From the NCBI RefSeq assembly GCF_012641745.1, contig NZ_WEHZ01000011.1, positions 62,001 through 126,000 on the forward strand: DNA of 64,000 nucleotides, read 5' to 3'. Under the pieces are notes generated by a model. The model saw nothing but the letters and a program-made list of their open reading frames with translations. It was not told the DNA's origin and searched no databases. The stretch's first letter is position 1, and the number at the start of each line of letters is the position of its first letter. A program made the translations under genes and the position numbers. The stretch is from Pseudoalteromonas peptidolytica. GTDB lineage: Bacteria > Pseudomonadota > Gammaproteobacteria > Enterobacterales > Alteromonadaceae. Positions 1 to 8,049 of the stretch are shown here, piece after piece.

Positions 1-509
1 CTAGAACAATCCGTATCCCAGTGCATATGATTGAAACCATCAATAAGCTGAATCGTATTTCACGTCAAATGCTCCAGGAAATGGGTCGTGAACCTAGTCC
101 TGAAGAATTGGCGGAACGTATGGTAATGCCTGAAGATAAGATCCGTAAAGTACTGAAGATCGCAAAAGAGCCTATCTCAATGGAAACACCAATTGGTGAT
201 GATGAAGATTCGCATCTTGGTGACTTTATCGAAGATACCACCATTGAATCACCGATTGATTCGGCGACAATGGAAAGTCTTCGTGGTGCAACCAACGAGG
301 TACTTGCGGGACTAACAGCACGTGAAGCAAAAGTACTGCGTATGCGTTTCGGTATTGATATGAACACCGACCACACATTAGAAGAAGTAGGTAAACAGTT
401 TGACGTAACCCGTGAGCGTATTCGTCAGATTGAAGCAAAAGCACTTCGTAAGCTTCGCCACCCTTCTCGTTCTGATCTATTAAAGAGCTTCCTAGACGTT
501 AAAGGCTAA
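1..509 (+). CDS. rpoD: RNA polymerase sigma-70 factor RpoD, C-terminal part (5' truncated)
   Basis: This is the 3' end of the housekeeping sigma factor gene; the frame is already open at the left edge (codons from base 3), so the ATG at 21 is internal. The visible part covers the end of region 3 and all of region 4. The core motif [14 protein letters not shown] and the -35-recognition helix-turn-helix [20 protein letters not shown] are near identical to Escherichia coli RpoD, as is the stretch [14 protein letters not shown]. It directs core RNA polymerase to housekeeping promoters. The gene ends in FLDVKG and is followed at once by a hairpin with a T-tract. Orthology is clear; only the missing N-terminus is unseen. 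Confidence 0.97.
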   Translation, partial: RTIRIPVHMIETINKLNRISRQMLQEMGREPSPEELAERMVMPEDKIRKVLKIAKEPISMETPIGDDEDSHLGDFIEDTTIESPIDSATMESLRGATNEVLAGLTAREAKVLRMRFGIDMNTDHTLEEVGKQFDVTRERIRQIEAKALRKLRHPSRSDLLKSFLDVKG

Positions 510-527
510 GAAGTAGCAAATAAGATT

Positions 528-554
528 AAGGCCGCTATCAAGCGGCCTTTTTTA
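528..554 (+). terminator. Rho-independent terminator of rpoD
   Basis: A 9-bp stem (AAGGCCGCT / AGCGGCCTT) with an ATCA loop is followed by a run of T, starting 18 bases after the rpoD stop codon. Confidence 0.9.
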
Positions 555-583
555 TACTAATTGGATTAAATAGGTATACAAAC

Positions 584-1456
584 ATGGCTTGGATCCAAAT
601 TCGAATTTATGCCGATAAGGCCGACGCTGATGCCCTAAGCGATATGCTAATGGATATTGGCTGCCCTTCTGTGACATTTATGGATAGTAAAAATAACCCG
701 GTTTATGAGCCAAAACCAGGTGAGGTAATTTTATGGCCAGAAACAACCGTCATTGGGCTATTTGAAGCCAACCATGATATGCAGGCTGTCGTCGATTACC
801 TGCAATCACAACACGATAAGCCACTAAATTATAAACTTGAGCAGCTAGAAGACAAAGACTGGGAACGTGAATGGATGGATAACTTCCACCCTATTAAGTT
901 TGGTGAAAGATTATGGATTTGCCCTAGTTGGCGCGACATACCTGATCCTAGCGCTGTAAATGTACTACTAGATCCTGGTCTTGCATTTGGTACAGGGACA
1001 CATGCCACCACCGCACTTTGCCTCAAGTGGCTCGAACAACAAGATCTCAGCGGTAAAACCGTCGTCGATTTTGGCTGCGGCTCAGGCATTTTAGGCATTG
1101 CAGCGATAAAACTTGGCGCAGAGCGCGTGATTGGTATTGATATAGACCCTCAAGCTCTGGTTGCGAGTCGTGAAAATGCAAAGCGCAATGGTGTAGAAGA
1201 GCAACTGGAAGTCTACTTACCAGAAAACCAGCCTGATTTTAGTGCTGATATTGTAGTCGCTAACATTCTTGCACAGCCTTTAAGAGAGCTCCATGAGATT
1301 ATTCTTGGCTTCTTAGGCAATGAAGGCGCGATTGCCATGTCTGGTATTTTAGAGGAGCAAGCTCAGTCTGTGGCAGATGTATACGCCCCCTTTATCCACT
1401 TAGATGACATTGCTCAAGAAGGAGAATGGACTCGAGTTAGTGGGGTTAAAAAGTAA
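584..1456 (+). CDS. prmA: Ribosomal protein L11 methyltransferase
   Basis: Cytoplasmic SAM-dependent enzyme that trimethylates ribosomal protein L11. The 290-residue length matches the family (E. coli 293). The N-terminal substrate-recognition domain covers about residues 1-110, then the linker with the family motif [11 protein letters not shown] (about 133-143) and the Rossmann methyltransferase domain with SAM-binding DFGCGSG at 162-168 and NILAQPL near 227. The start ATG has an AGG about 10 bases upstream. It stands alone between two terminator-like hairpins; in many gammaproteobacteria prmA sits just ahead of dusB-fis, as here. Confidence 0.96.
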   Translation: MAWIQIRIYADKADADALSDMLMDIGCPSVTFMDSKNNPVYEPKPGEVILWPETTVIGLFEANHDMQAVVDYLQSQHDKPLNYKLEQLEDKDWEREWMDNFHPIKFGERLWICPSWRDIPDPSAVNVLLDPGLAFGTGTHATTALCLKWLEQQDLSGKTVVDFGCGSGILGIAAIKLGAERVIGIDIDPQALVASRENAKRNGVEEQLEVYLPENQPDFSADIVVANILAQPLRELHEIILGFLGNEGAIAMSGILEEQAQSVADVYAPFIHLDDIAQEGEWTRVSGVKK

Positions 1457-1542
1457 CAAGGTAAGAACTGGCTTACGTTAGCTAAGTCAACACCGCTTAC
1501 CTGCACACTCTCTGTTCATAAAGTTAGTAACTTTTAACTGCT

Positions 1543-1577
1543 AAAGCCTGTAATTAACAGGCTTTACTCATTTTTTA
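1543..1577 (+). terminator. Probable terminator of prmA
   Basis: An 8-bp perfect stem (AAAGCCTG / CAGGCTTT) with a 7-base loop is followed by a short T-run at 1571-1576. It lies in the 323-base gap between prmA and dusB, which otherwise holds only AT-rich DNA and the dusB promoter. Confidence 0.65.
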
Positions 1578-1717
1578 CAGCTTATTATTTAAACTCATAT
1601 TAGAGTAAAAATTGTTTTTAGGTTAAATTTCAGCCGATTTTTCCTAACTCTCAGCTTGTTATCAAAAGTCAACCCATAAAGTTCAAAAAAAAAGCAATTA
1701 TGTTCAATTTATAACCT

Positions 1718-1754
1718 TTGATTTTTGCAAAAAAAACCGTAAACTTAGCGCCCC
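1718..1754 (+). promoter_or_regulatory. Predicted dusB-fis promoter with GC-rich discriminator
   Basis: A -35-like TTGATT (1718-1723), a 16-bp spacer and a -10-like TAAACT (1740-1745) are followed directly by TAGCGCCCC. A GC-rich discriminator after the -10 is the known mark of stringently controlled promoters such as E. coli dusB-fis. A-tracts just upstream (1685-1693 and 1729-1737) could act as UP-element or bending sequence. The assignment is by eye; no start site is known. Confidence 0.5.
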
Positions 1755-1779
1755 TTGAGGAAAGGCGGATTAAACTGTA

Positions 1780-2745
1780 GTGCGTATTGGTCCATACCAA
1801 CTTGAAAACAATCTTATCGTAGCACCCATGGCGGGCATCACTGACAGACCGTTCAGACAACTGTGTCGGCGTCTAGGTGCAGGACTTGCGGTATCTGAAA
1901 TGTTGTCTTCAAATCCTAAAGTGTGGAAAACCGATAAATCGCAAAATCGCATGGATCACAGTGGTGAATCTGGCATTCGCTCGGTGCAAATCGCAGGAGC
2001 GGATCCAGAGCTGATGGCGCAAGCAGCACAATTTAATGTCGCCAATGGTGCGCAGATCATAGATATAAATATGGGCTGCCCCGCAAAAAAAGTGAACAAA
2101 AAGCTTGCAGGCTCAGCGCTATTGCAACACCCCAAGCTGGTAGATGAAATCATCTCTGCGGTGGTGGCTGCCGTAAAGGTTCCCGTGTCGTTAAAAATCC
2201 GTACAGGGTGGGACACAGACAACCGTAACGGCGTTGAGATTGCTCGCATCGCTGAACGTCGTGGCATTGCTTCGCTAGCAGTACATGGTCGCACAAGAGC
2301 ATGTATGTATAAGGGCGATGCAGAATACGCTACGATCAGAGAAATTAAACGTTCAGTATCAATCCCTGTGGTTGCCAATGGTGATATCACGTCACCAGAG
2401 AAAGCGAAACAGGTACTGGAATACACGGGTGCAGATGCCATTATGATTGGTCGAGCCGCCCAAGGTCGTCCTTGGATTTTCCGAGAGATAGACCACTATT
2501 TGAAAACCGGTGAACACTTGCCCGAGCCTGAAATAGCAGAGGTTCGAGCAATTTTGATGGAACACTTAGTTAACCTCCATCAGTTCTATGGTGAACCAAT
2601 GGGAGCGCGCATCGCACGCAAACATGTATCTTGGTATTTGCAAGCCCATGACCAAGAAGGTCAATTTAGGCGAGTATTCAATGCTCTTGAAGCGCCTGAG
2701 GCGCAAATCGAGGCATTAGAAGACTATTTTGAAACATTAGGGTAA
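1780..2745 (+). CDS. dusB: tRNA-dihydrouridine synthase B
   Basis: FMN-dependent reductase that converts specific uridines in the tRNA D-loop to dihydrouridine. The 321 residues form a TIM-barrel with the start motif APMAGITDRPFR, the catalytic-cysteine motif NMGCPAKKV (Cys100), LKIRTGW, VHGRTR and ANGDI. The start is a GTG at 1780: the protein start MRIGPYQLENNLI lines up with E. coli DusB, and no in-frame ATG is near. The purine-rich GAGGAAAGG lies about 15 bases upstream. It is the first gene of the conserved dusB-fis operon, 44 bases before fis. Confidence 0.96.
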   Translation: MRIGPYQLENNLIVAPMAGITDRPFRQLCRRLGAGLAVSEMLSSNPKVWKTDKSQNRMDHSGESGIRSVQIAGADPELMAQAAQFNVANGAQIIDINMGCPAKKVNKKLAGSALLQHPKLVDEIISAVVAAVKVPVSLKIRTGWDTDNRNGVEIARIAERRGIASLAVHGRTRACMYKGDAEYATIREIKRSVSIPVVANGDITSPEKAKQVLEYTGADAIMIGRAAQGRPWIFREIDHYLKTGEHLPEPEIAEVRAILMEHLVNLHQFYGEPMGARIARKHVSWYLQAHDQEGQFRRVFNALEAPEAQIEALEDYFETLG

Positions 2746-2789
2746 ATATATTTTTTGCCCTGCAAGCTAACTAAGAAAGAGACATAACG

Positions 2790-3080
2790 ATGTTCGAACA
2801 AAATGTGACTTCTCCATTTATTACTAACGCTCATGTTCAGTCACAAGAGAAACCGCAACCTTTGCGCGATGCAGTTAAAAAAGCTGTACATCACTACCTA
2901 AAGCAGCTTAATGGTCAAGACGTACAAGACGTTTATGAGTTAGTTCTTTCTGAGCTTGAAGCACCTCTACTTGAAGAGGTTATGACTTATACTCGTGGTA
3001 ACCAGACTCGTGCAGCGATCCTTTTAGGTATCAACCGTGGCACACTTCGCAAGAAGCTAAAAAAATACGGCATGAACTAA
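2790..3080 (+). CDS. fis: DNA-binding nucleoid protein Fis
   Basis: Small homodimeric nucleoid-associated regulator that bends DNA, stimulates rRNA promoters and assists site-specific inversion and recombination. The 96 residues compare with 98 in E. coli. The C-terminal half [11 protein letters not shown]...[16 protein letters not shown] is almost identical (here [18 protein letters not shown]), carrying the helix-turn-helix. The more variable N-terminal arm is 2 residues shorter. The preceding dusB, the shared promoter with a GC-rich discriminator and the terminator right after the stop give the standard growth-phase-regulated operon. Confidence 0.97.
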   Translation: MFEQNVTSPFITNAHVQSQEKPQPLRDAVKKAVHHYLKQLNGQDVQDVYELVLSELEAPLLEEVMTYTRGNQTRAAILLGINRGTLRKKLKKYGMN

Positions 3081-3105
3081 GCACTGCTAGTAAAATTTAG
3101 TTGAT

Positions 3106-3132
3106 AAAAAAGCACCTTTTGGTGCTTTTTTA
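3106..3132 (+). terminator. Rho-independent terminator of dusB-fis
   Basis: Stem AAAAAGCACC / GGTGCTTTTT with a TTTT loop and T-tract, 26 bases after the fis stop codon. Confidence 0.9.
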
Positions 3133-3291
3133 TTGTATAAAATTCAGCAGCTAGCGGACATTTATCCTTTGCATGTCGCACTTTTCTCATCTTTAACTCG
3201 CCTTTTAACATCGTCATCTTAACAATAATGCGCTAAAATACCGGCTTTCTAAGCTAGCCCTTAACTAATCATTGAGGAAACCTGAACCATC

Positions 3292-4878
3292 ATGGATATA
3301 CATCGTCCAATTCGTCGCGCCCTTCTAAGCGTGTCAGATAAAACCGGTATCGTTGAATTCGCAGCAGCTTTAGAAGCTCAAGGCGTGGAAATTCTATCAA
3401 CTGGCGGTACTTGCAAACTACTTGCAGAAAATGGCATTAAAGTAACAGAAGTATCTGATTACACAGGCCACCCAGAGATCATGGATGGTCGCGTGAAAAC
3501 GCTTCACCCCAAAGTGCATGGCGGTATTCTCGGACGTCGCGGTCAAGATGAAGACATAATGACCGAAAACAATATCTCAGCAATCGATATGGTAGTAGTC
3601 AACTTATACCCCTTCGCACAAACTGTTGCTAAAGCTGACTGTAGCCTAGAAGATGCAATCGAAAACATAGATATTGGTGGCCCGACTATGGTTCGCGCTG
3701 CAGCTAAGAACCACAAAGACGTGACCATTGTTGTCAATGCGAGTGACTATGGCCGAATCATTGAAGAAATGAAGGCTAACACAGGCTCTACAACATACAA
3801 GACGCGTTTTGACCTTGCTATTGCCGCCTATGAGCATACCGCCCAGTATGACGGTATGATTGCAAACTACTTCGGCAAAATGGTTCCTGATTATACTGAG
3901 GAAGCCTCTGAAGAGACTAAGTTCCCACGTACTATCAATATGCAGTTCACGAAGAAACAAGATATGCGCTACGGTGAAAACTCTCACCAAGATGCCGCTT
4001 TCTATGTTGAGAACAATATCGAAGAAGCATCTGTAGCAACCGCTAAGCAGCTGCAAGGTAAGGCACTATCTTACAATAATATCGCAGATACCGATGCCGC
4101 ACTTGAGTGTGTGAAAGAGTTTGATAAACCAGCTTGTGTTATCGTAAAACATGCAAATCCTTGTGGCGTTGCTGTAGATGAGACAATCTTGGCAGCCTAT
4201 GACCGCGCCTTTAAAACCGACCCAACCTCTGCTTTCGGTGGCATCATCGCATTCAACCGTGAGTTGGATGGTGACACAGCAGAAGCGATTGTTGCTCGTC
4301 AATTTGTTGAAGTAATTATTGCCCCGAGTATTTCAGAAGAAGCAGCGCAAATTGTTGCTGCAAAGAAAAATGTTCGCCTGCTTGAATGCGGCCAATGGTC
4401 TACTAAGACCACAGGCACTGACATCAAACGTGTTAATGGTGGTATCTTAGTACAAGATCGTGATCAAGGCATGGTTGGCTTGGAAGACCTGAAGGTAGTT
4501 TCAAAACGCCAACCGACCGAACAAGAGCTAAAAGATCTATTATTCTGCTGGAAAGTCGCTAAGTTTGTTAAGTCAAATGCGATTGTTTATGCCCGTGACG
4601 GTATGACAATCGGTGTAGGTGCAGGTCAAATGAGTCGCGTTTACTCAGCTAAGATAGCTGGGATCAAAGCCGCAGATGAGAACTTAGAAGTACCAGGTTC
4701 AGTGATGGCATCTGATGCTTTTTTCCCATTCCGCGATGGTATAGACGCCGCCGCAGCTGCGGGTATTACCGCAGTTATCCAACCGGGTGGCTCTATGCGT
4801 GACGAAGAAGTGATAGCCGCCGCAGATGAAGCGGGAATGGCCATGGTATTCACCGGAATGCGCCACTTCCGCCATTAA
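3292..4878 (+). CDS. purH: Bifunctional AICAR transformylase / IMP cyclohydrolase
   Basis: Catalyses the last two steps of IMP synthesis. The N-terminal MGS-like domain (about 10-150; [34 protein letters not shown]) is the IMP cyclohydrolase; the rest is the formyltransferase with the lysine-histidine motif [11 protein letters not shown] and the C-terminal FTGMRHFRH. At 528 residues it matches E. coli (529). The ribosome site GAGGAAA is about 13 bases upstream of the ATG. A strong terminator follows, so the usual purH-purD operon is split here by one inserted lipoprotein gene. No PurR-like operator was recognised in the 211 bases upstream. Confidence 0.97.
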   Translation: MDIHRPIRRALLSVSDKTGIVEFAAALEAQGVEILSTGGTCKLLAENGIKVTEVSDYTGHPEIMDGRVKTLHPKVHGGILGRRGQDEDIMTENNISAIDMVVVNLYPFAQTVAKADCSLEDAIENIDIGGPTMVRAAAKNHKDVTIVVNASDYGRIIEEMKANTGSTTYKTRFDLAIAAYEHTAQYDGMIANYFGKMVPDYTEEASEETKFPRTINMQFTKKQDMRYGENSHQDAAFYVENNIEEASVATAKQLQGKALSYNNIADTDAALECVKEFDKPACVIVKHANPCGVAVDETILAAYDRAFKTDPTSAFGGIIAFNRELDGDTAEAIVARQFVEVIIAPSISEEAAQIVAAKKNVRLLECGQWSTKTTGTDIKRVNGGILVQDRDQGMVGLEDLKVVSKRQPTEQELKDLLFCWKVAKFVKSNAIVYARDGMTIGVGAGQMSRVYSAKIAGIKAADENLEVPGSVMASDAFFPFRDGIDAAAAAGITAVIQPGGSMRDEEVIAAADEAGMAMVFTGMRHFRH

Positions 4879-4883
4879 TCAAT

Positions 4884-4918
4884 AAAGCGCGAAACTGATG
4901 AGTTTCGCGCTTTTTGTT
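4884..4918 (+). terminator. Rho-independent terminator of purH
   Basis: A 13-bp perfect stem (AAAGCGCGAAACT and its complement) with a GATG loop and a T-run, starting 5 bases after the stop codon. Confidence 0.92.
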
Positions 4919-4978
4919 TCAGCTAATTTCCAGTATTCTGGCTACAGCATGATCATAACAGAATGAAGGAAACTAACG

Positions 4979-5815
4979 ATGAATCTAAGTATGAAACCTC
5001 TTATCGCTGCTGCCGTGTTTACGACTCTTGTAGGCTGTAACGCGACAGAATCAAACTCAAACCAAGCAGTACCAAGCGCAATTGCAACAGCCGTTGCCAA
5101 CGACAATCGTGCAGAGAAAAACACAGCTCGCGATCAATATAGAAACCCAAGTGAAACGCTTGCTTTTTTTGGTATTGAACCTGCTATGACTGTGGTAGAG
5201 ATTGCCCCAGGCGGTGGTTGGTATAGCGAAATCTTAGCACCTCTTGTTCAAGGCAAAGGCACATACTACGCAGCGCATTTCCCTGCTGATTCAGATGTTG
5301 GTTACTATCAACGTTCATTAAAAAGCTACCAAGAAAAAGTGGCAACCAACCCAGATTACAGTGAAGTTAAGATCACCGAGTTTGCACCAATTACACATAG
5401 TAATATTGCACCAGCAGGCAGCGCCGATGTGGTACTAACCTTCCGTAATGTCCATAACTGGTACATGGGTAAAGGTGATGAAGGTGTGCTTAGCGCATTC
5501 AATGCTTTTAACAAAGCCCTGAAACCTGGTGGTATTTTAGGTGTAGTTGAACACCGTCTACCAGAGCACCGTGATACTGAAGACCAAAAGTCTTCTGGTT
5601 ACATGAAGCAAAGTTATGTTATCGATATAGCCAAAAAGGCTGGATTTGAGCTGATTGCAAGTAGTGAAATTAACGCAAACCCATTGGATAGTGCAAACCA
5701 TCCTAAAGGGGTATGGACGCTACCTCCACGCTTGGCGCTTGGTGATGAGAAAGCCGCGCAATATAAAGCGATTGGAGAAAGCGACCGCATGACCTTAAAA
5801 TTCAAAAAGCTTTAA
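4979..5815 (+). CDS. Lipoprotein with a class I SAM-methyltransferase fold
   Basis: The 278-residue product starts with a lipoprotein signal peptide (lipobox LVGC, Cys20, followed by Asn-Ala), so it should be exported and lipidated. The rest has a methyltransferase-like Rossmann domain: VVEIAPGGGWYSEILAPL (about residues 72-90), then a DVVLTFRNVHNW stretch (about 150-161) and PGGILGVVEHR. Related periplasmic predicted methyltransferases are known in many proteobacteria, but their substrate is not, and SAM is not expected outside the cytoplasm. The gene sits between purH and purD with an AAGGAA site 8 bases before the ATG and ends 15 bases before purD, so it is probably cotranscribed with purD. 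Confidence 0.85.
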   Translation: MNLSMKPLIAAAVFTTLVGCNATESNSNQAVPSAIATAVANDNRAEKNTARDQYRNPSETLAFFGIEPAMTVVEIAPGGGWYSEILAPLVQGKGTYYAAHFPADSDVGYYQRSLKSYQEKVATNPDYSEVKITEFAPITHSNIAPAGSADVVLTFRNVHNWYMGKGDEGVLSAFNAFNKALKPGGILGVVEHRLPEHRDTEDQKSSGYMKQSYVIDIAKKAGFELIASSEINANPLDSANHPKGVWTLPPRLALGDEKAAQYKAIGESDRMTLKFKKL

Positions 5816-5830
5816 TAGGAAAATTTCGCC

Positions 5831-7114
5831 ATGAATGTACTCGTCATTGGCAGCGGTGGACGTGAGCACGCGCTTGCATTCAAAGCCGCACAAAATCCAT
5901 CTGTAAAAACTGTTTTTGTCGCACCTGGTAACGCAGGTACAGCGCTTGAACCTAAGCTTGAAAATGTTGCTATCGGTGTTGAAGATATCGATGCTTTGGT
6001 CGCATTTGCTAAAGAAAACAATGTGCAATTGACTATTGTTGGTCCTGAAGCGCCATTAGTTATTGGTGTTGTTGACCGATTCCGTGAAGAAGGCCTAGCT
6101 ATTTTTGGCCCGACACAAGCGGCAGCACAACTGGAAGGCTCAAAGTCGTTCACTAAGGACTTTTTAGCACGCCACCACATTCCAACAGCGGCATATCAGA
6201 CTTTTGAAGAGATAGAGCCTGCGCTTGCTTACTTAAAGGCACAAGGCGCACCTATTGTTGTCAAGGCTGATGGCCTTGCTGCTGGTAAAGGAGTCATCGT
6301 GGCTATGACCGAAGCGGAGGCGGAAGAAGCTATTCGCGATATGCTGGCGGGTAATGCCTTTGGTGAAGCCGGTAGTCGCGTTGTTATCGAGGAGTTTTTA
6401 GAAGGTGAAGAGGCCTCTTTTATCGTCATGGTTGACGGTAAAAATGTACTCCCTTTTGCCACCAGCCAAGATCATAAACGCGCCTATGACGGCGATAAAG
6501 GTCCAAATACCGGTGGTATGGGAGCCTACTCTCCAGCGCCGGTGGTCACACCGGACATTCATGATCGTATCATGGCTGAAGTGATCAACCCGACGGTTGA
6601 AGGGATGGCAAAAGAAGGTCACCCATATACAGGCTTTCTTTACGCTGGTTTGATGATCACAGCTGACGGCACTCCCAAAGTTATCGAGTATAACTGCCGC
6701 TTTGGCGACCCAGAAACACAACCAATTATGTTACGTCTTCAATCAGATTTAGTTGAGCTGATTGAGGCGGCTAACCGAGAAGAACTGGATCAAACAGCAA
6801 TTAAATTCGATCCACGAGCTGCGGTTGGCGTTGTACTTGCTGCTAAAGGGTATCCTGGTAGTTACCCGAAAGGAGATGCTATATCAGGCCTACAGGTAAG
6901 TTATCCTGAAGGTGAAAAAGTATTCCATGCCGGTACTAAACAAGATGGCGAACACGTTGTGACTGCTGGTGGTCGAGTTCTATGTGCAACCGCACTTGGA
7001 CATACGGTAACTGAAGCACAAAAACGTGCCTACTCTCTAGTGAAAGATATTCACTGGGAAGGTGTGGAATACCGTACCGACATTGCATATCGCGCGATCG
7101 CACGCGAAAGCTAA
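5831..7114 (+). CDS. purD: Phosphoribosylamine-glycine ligase
   Basis: ATP-grasp enzyme making glycinamide ribonucleotide, step two of purine synthesis. The 427 residues match the family length (E. coli 429). The N-terminal motif VLVIGSGGREHALAFK, the central ATP-grasp region with KADGLAAGKGV and PNTGGMGAYSP, and the metal-binding EYNCRFGDPETQ are all intact. It follows the lipoprotein gene by 15 bases and has its own terminator. Confidence 0.97.
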   Translation: MNVLVIGSGGREHALAFKAAQNPSVKTVFVAPGNAGTALEPKLENVAIGVEDIDALVAFAKENNVQLTIVGPEAPLVIGVVDRFREEGLAIFGPTQAAAQLEGSKSFTKDFLARHHIPTAAYQTFEEIEPALAYLKAQGAPIVVKADGLAAGKGVIVAMTEAEAEEAIRDMLAGNAFGEAGSRVVIEEFLEGEEASFIVMVDGKNVLPFATSQDHKRAYDGDKGPNTGGMGAYSPAPVVTPDIHDRIMAEVINPTVEGMAKEGHPYTGFLYAGLMITADGTPKVIEYNCRFGDPETQPIMLRLQSDLVELIEAANREELDQTAIKFDPRAAVGVVLAAKGYPGSYPKGDAISGLQVSYPEGEKVFHAGTKQDGEHVVTAGGRVLCATALGHTVTEAQKRAYSLVKDIHWEGVEYRTDIAYRAIARES

Positions 7115-7132
7115 TTCACGTTAAGCTTTGCT

Positions 7133-7157
7133 AGGCCAGCTATTGCTGGCCTTTTTA
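7133..7157 (+). terminator. Rho-independent terminator of purD
   Basis: Stem AGGCCAGC / GCTGGCCT, loop TATT, followed by a T-run; 18 bases after the stop codon. Confidence 0.9.
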
Positions 7158-7227
7158 GTTTATGTACTTCGTTCACCTTGATTTGCTATGGTATCCTACC
7201 CTTTTATGAGCATTTTTAGGGGCAAAG

Positions 7228-8049
7228 ATGCAAGTACAAGGTACACTCAGCAAGTTAAAATCTACGCTTGTTGAACCTATTCAATATCAATTACCGGTTG
7301 GGGATAACTTAGTATCACTTAATGATTACTTCGGAAAACCCATCACGCTTACCTTCACTGGCAATATATTTTGTAGTAATTGTGGTAAAAAAACCAAAAA
7401 GAGTTATTCCCAAGGGCACTGCTATGTGTGCATGAAAAAGCTCGCAAGCTGCGACATGTGTATTATGAAGCCTGAAACTTGCCACTTCGATCAAGGCACC
7501 TGTAGAGAGCCAAAGTGGGGGGAAGAAAACTGCATGATCCCACACTATGTCTATTTAGCGAATACTTCAGGACTAAAGGTTGGGATTACTCGCCATACAC
7601 AAATACCAACGCGCTGGATAGATCAAGGCGCGACGCAAGCATTACCGATTTTTAAAGTGCAGACCCGTCATCAGTCAGGGTTAGTGGAAGTAGCACTGGC
7701 GCAGTTTATTGCTGATAAAACTAACTGGCGTAATATGCTCAAAGGGCTCAACCCTGAAGTAGACCTCAAGGCAGAAGCCGCTAAGCTTATTCCACAGATC
7801 CAAACCAAACTCGATGAGCTGGCCGAACTCTTTGGCGCGACAGCTATTGAAGTGCTAGATGAAGAGGTGGTCGACCTCACTTTCCCTGTGGAGCAACATC
7901 CGAGCAAAATCACTTCATTTAACTTTGACAAGGATCCCATGGTATCTGGTGTACTTGAGGGGATCAAAGGTCAGTACCTGCTTTTTGATAACGGCGTGAT
8001 CAACATCCGTAAGTTTAGCTCCTACGAGATCACCTTCTCTGACGAGTAA
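7228..8049 (+). CDS. DUF2797 family protein
   Basis: 273-residue conserved protein of unknown function. After an N-terminal part, a cysteine-rich region (about 50-95: CSNCGKK, HCYVCMKK, SCDMCIMK, TCHFDQGTC) looks like a multi-zinc site. It is followed by HYVYLANTSGLKVGITR (about 108-124), which resembles the start of a GIY-YIG-type nuclease fold; this likeness is inferred by eye and activity is not shown. Start supported by AGGGGCAAAG before the ATG. The 3' end overlaps by 28 bases the 3' end of the convergent GGDEF/EAL gene. Confidence 0.85.
   Translation: MQVQGTLSKLKSTLVEPIQYQLPVGDNLVSLNDYFGKPITLTFTGNIFCSNCGKKTKKSYSQGHCYVCMKKLASCDMCIMKPETCHFDQGTCREPKWGEENCMIPHYVYLANTSGLKVGITRHTQIPTRWIDQGATQALPIFKVQTRHQSGLVEVALAQFIADKTNWRNMLKGLNPEVDLKAEAAKLIPQIQTKLDELAELFGATAIEVLDEEVVDLTFPVEQHPSKITSFNFDKDPMVSGVLEGIKGQYLLFDNGVINIRKFSSYEITFSDE

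Noticed and set aside
1669..1952. Leftward ORFs of about 60 codons over the dusB promoter
   Set aside because: They are antisense to the promoter and the 5' end of dusB and show no coding signs.
3081..3291. Possible PurR operator or riboswitch upstream of purH
   Set aside because: No PurR-like palindrome (ACGCAAACGTTTGCGT type) or conserved riboswitch core could be seen; only the fis terminator and AT-rich DNA.
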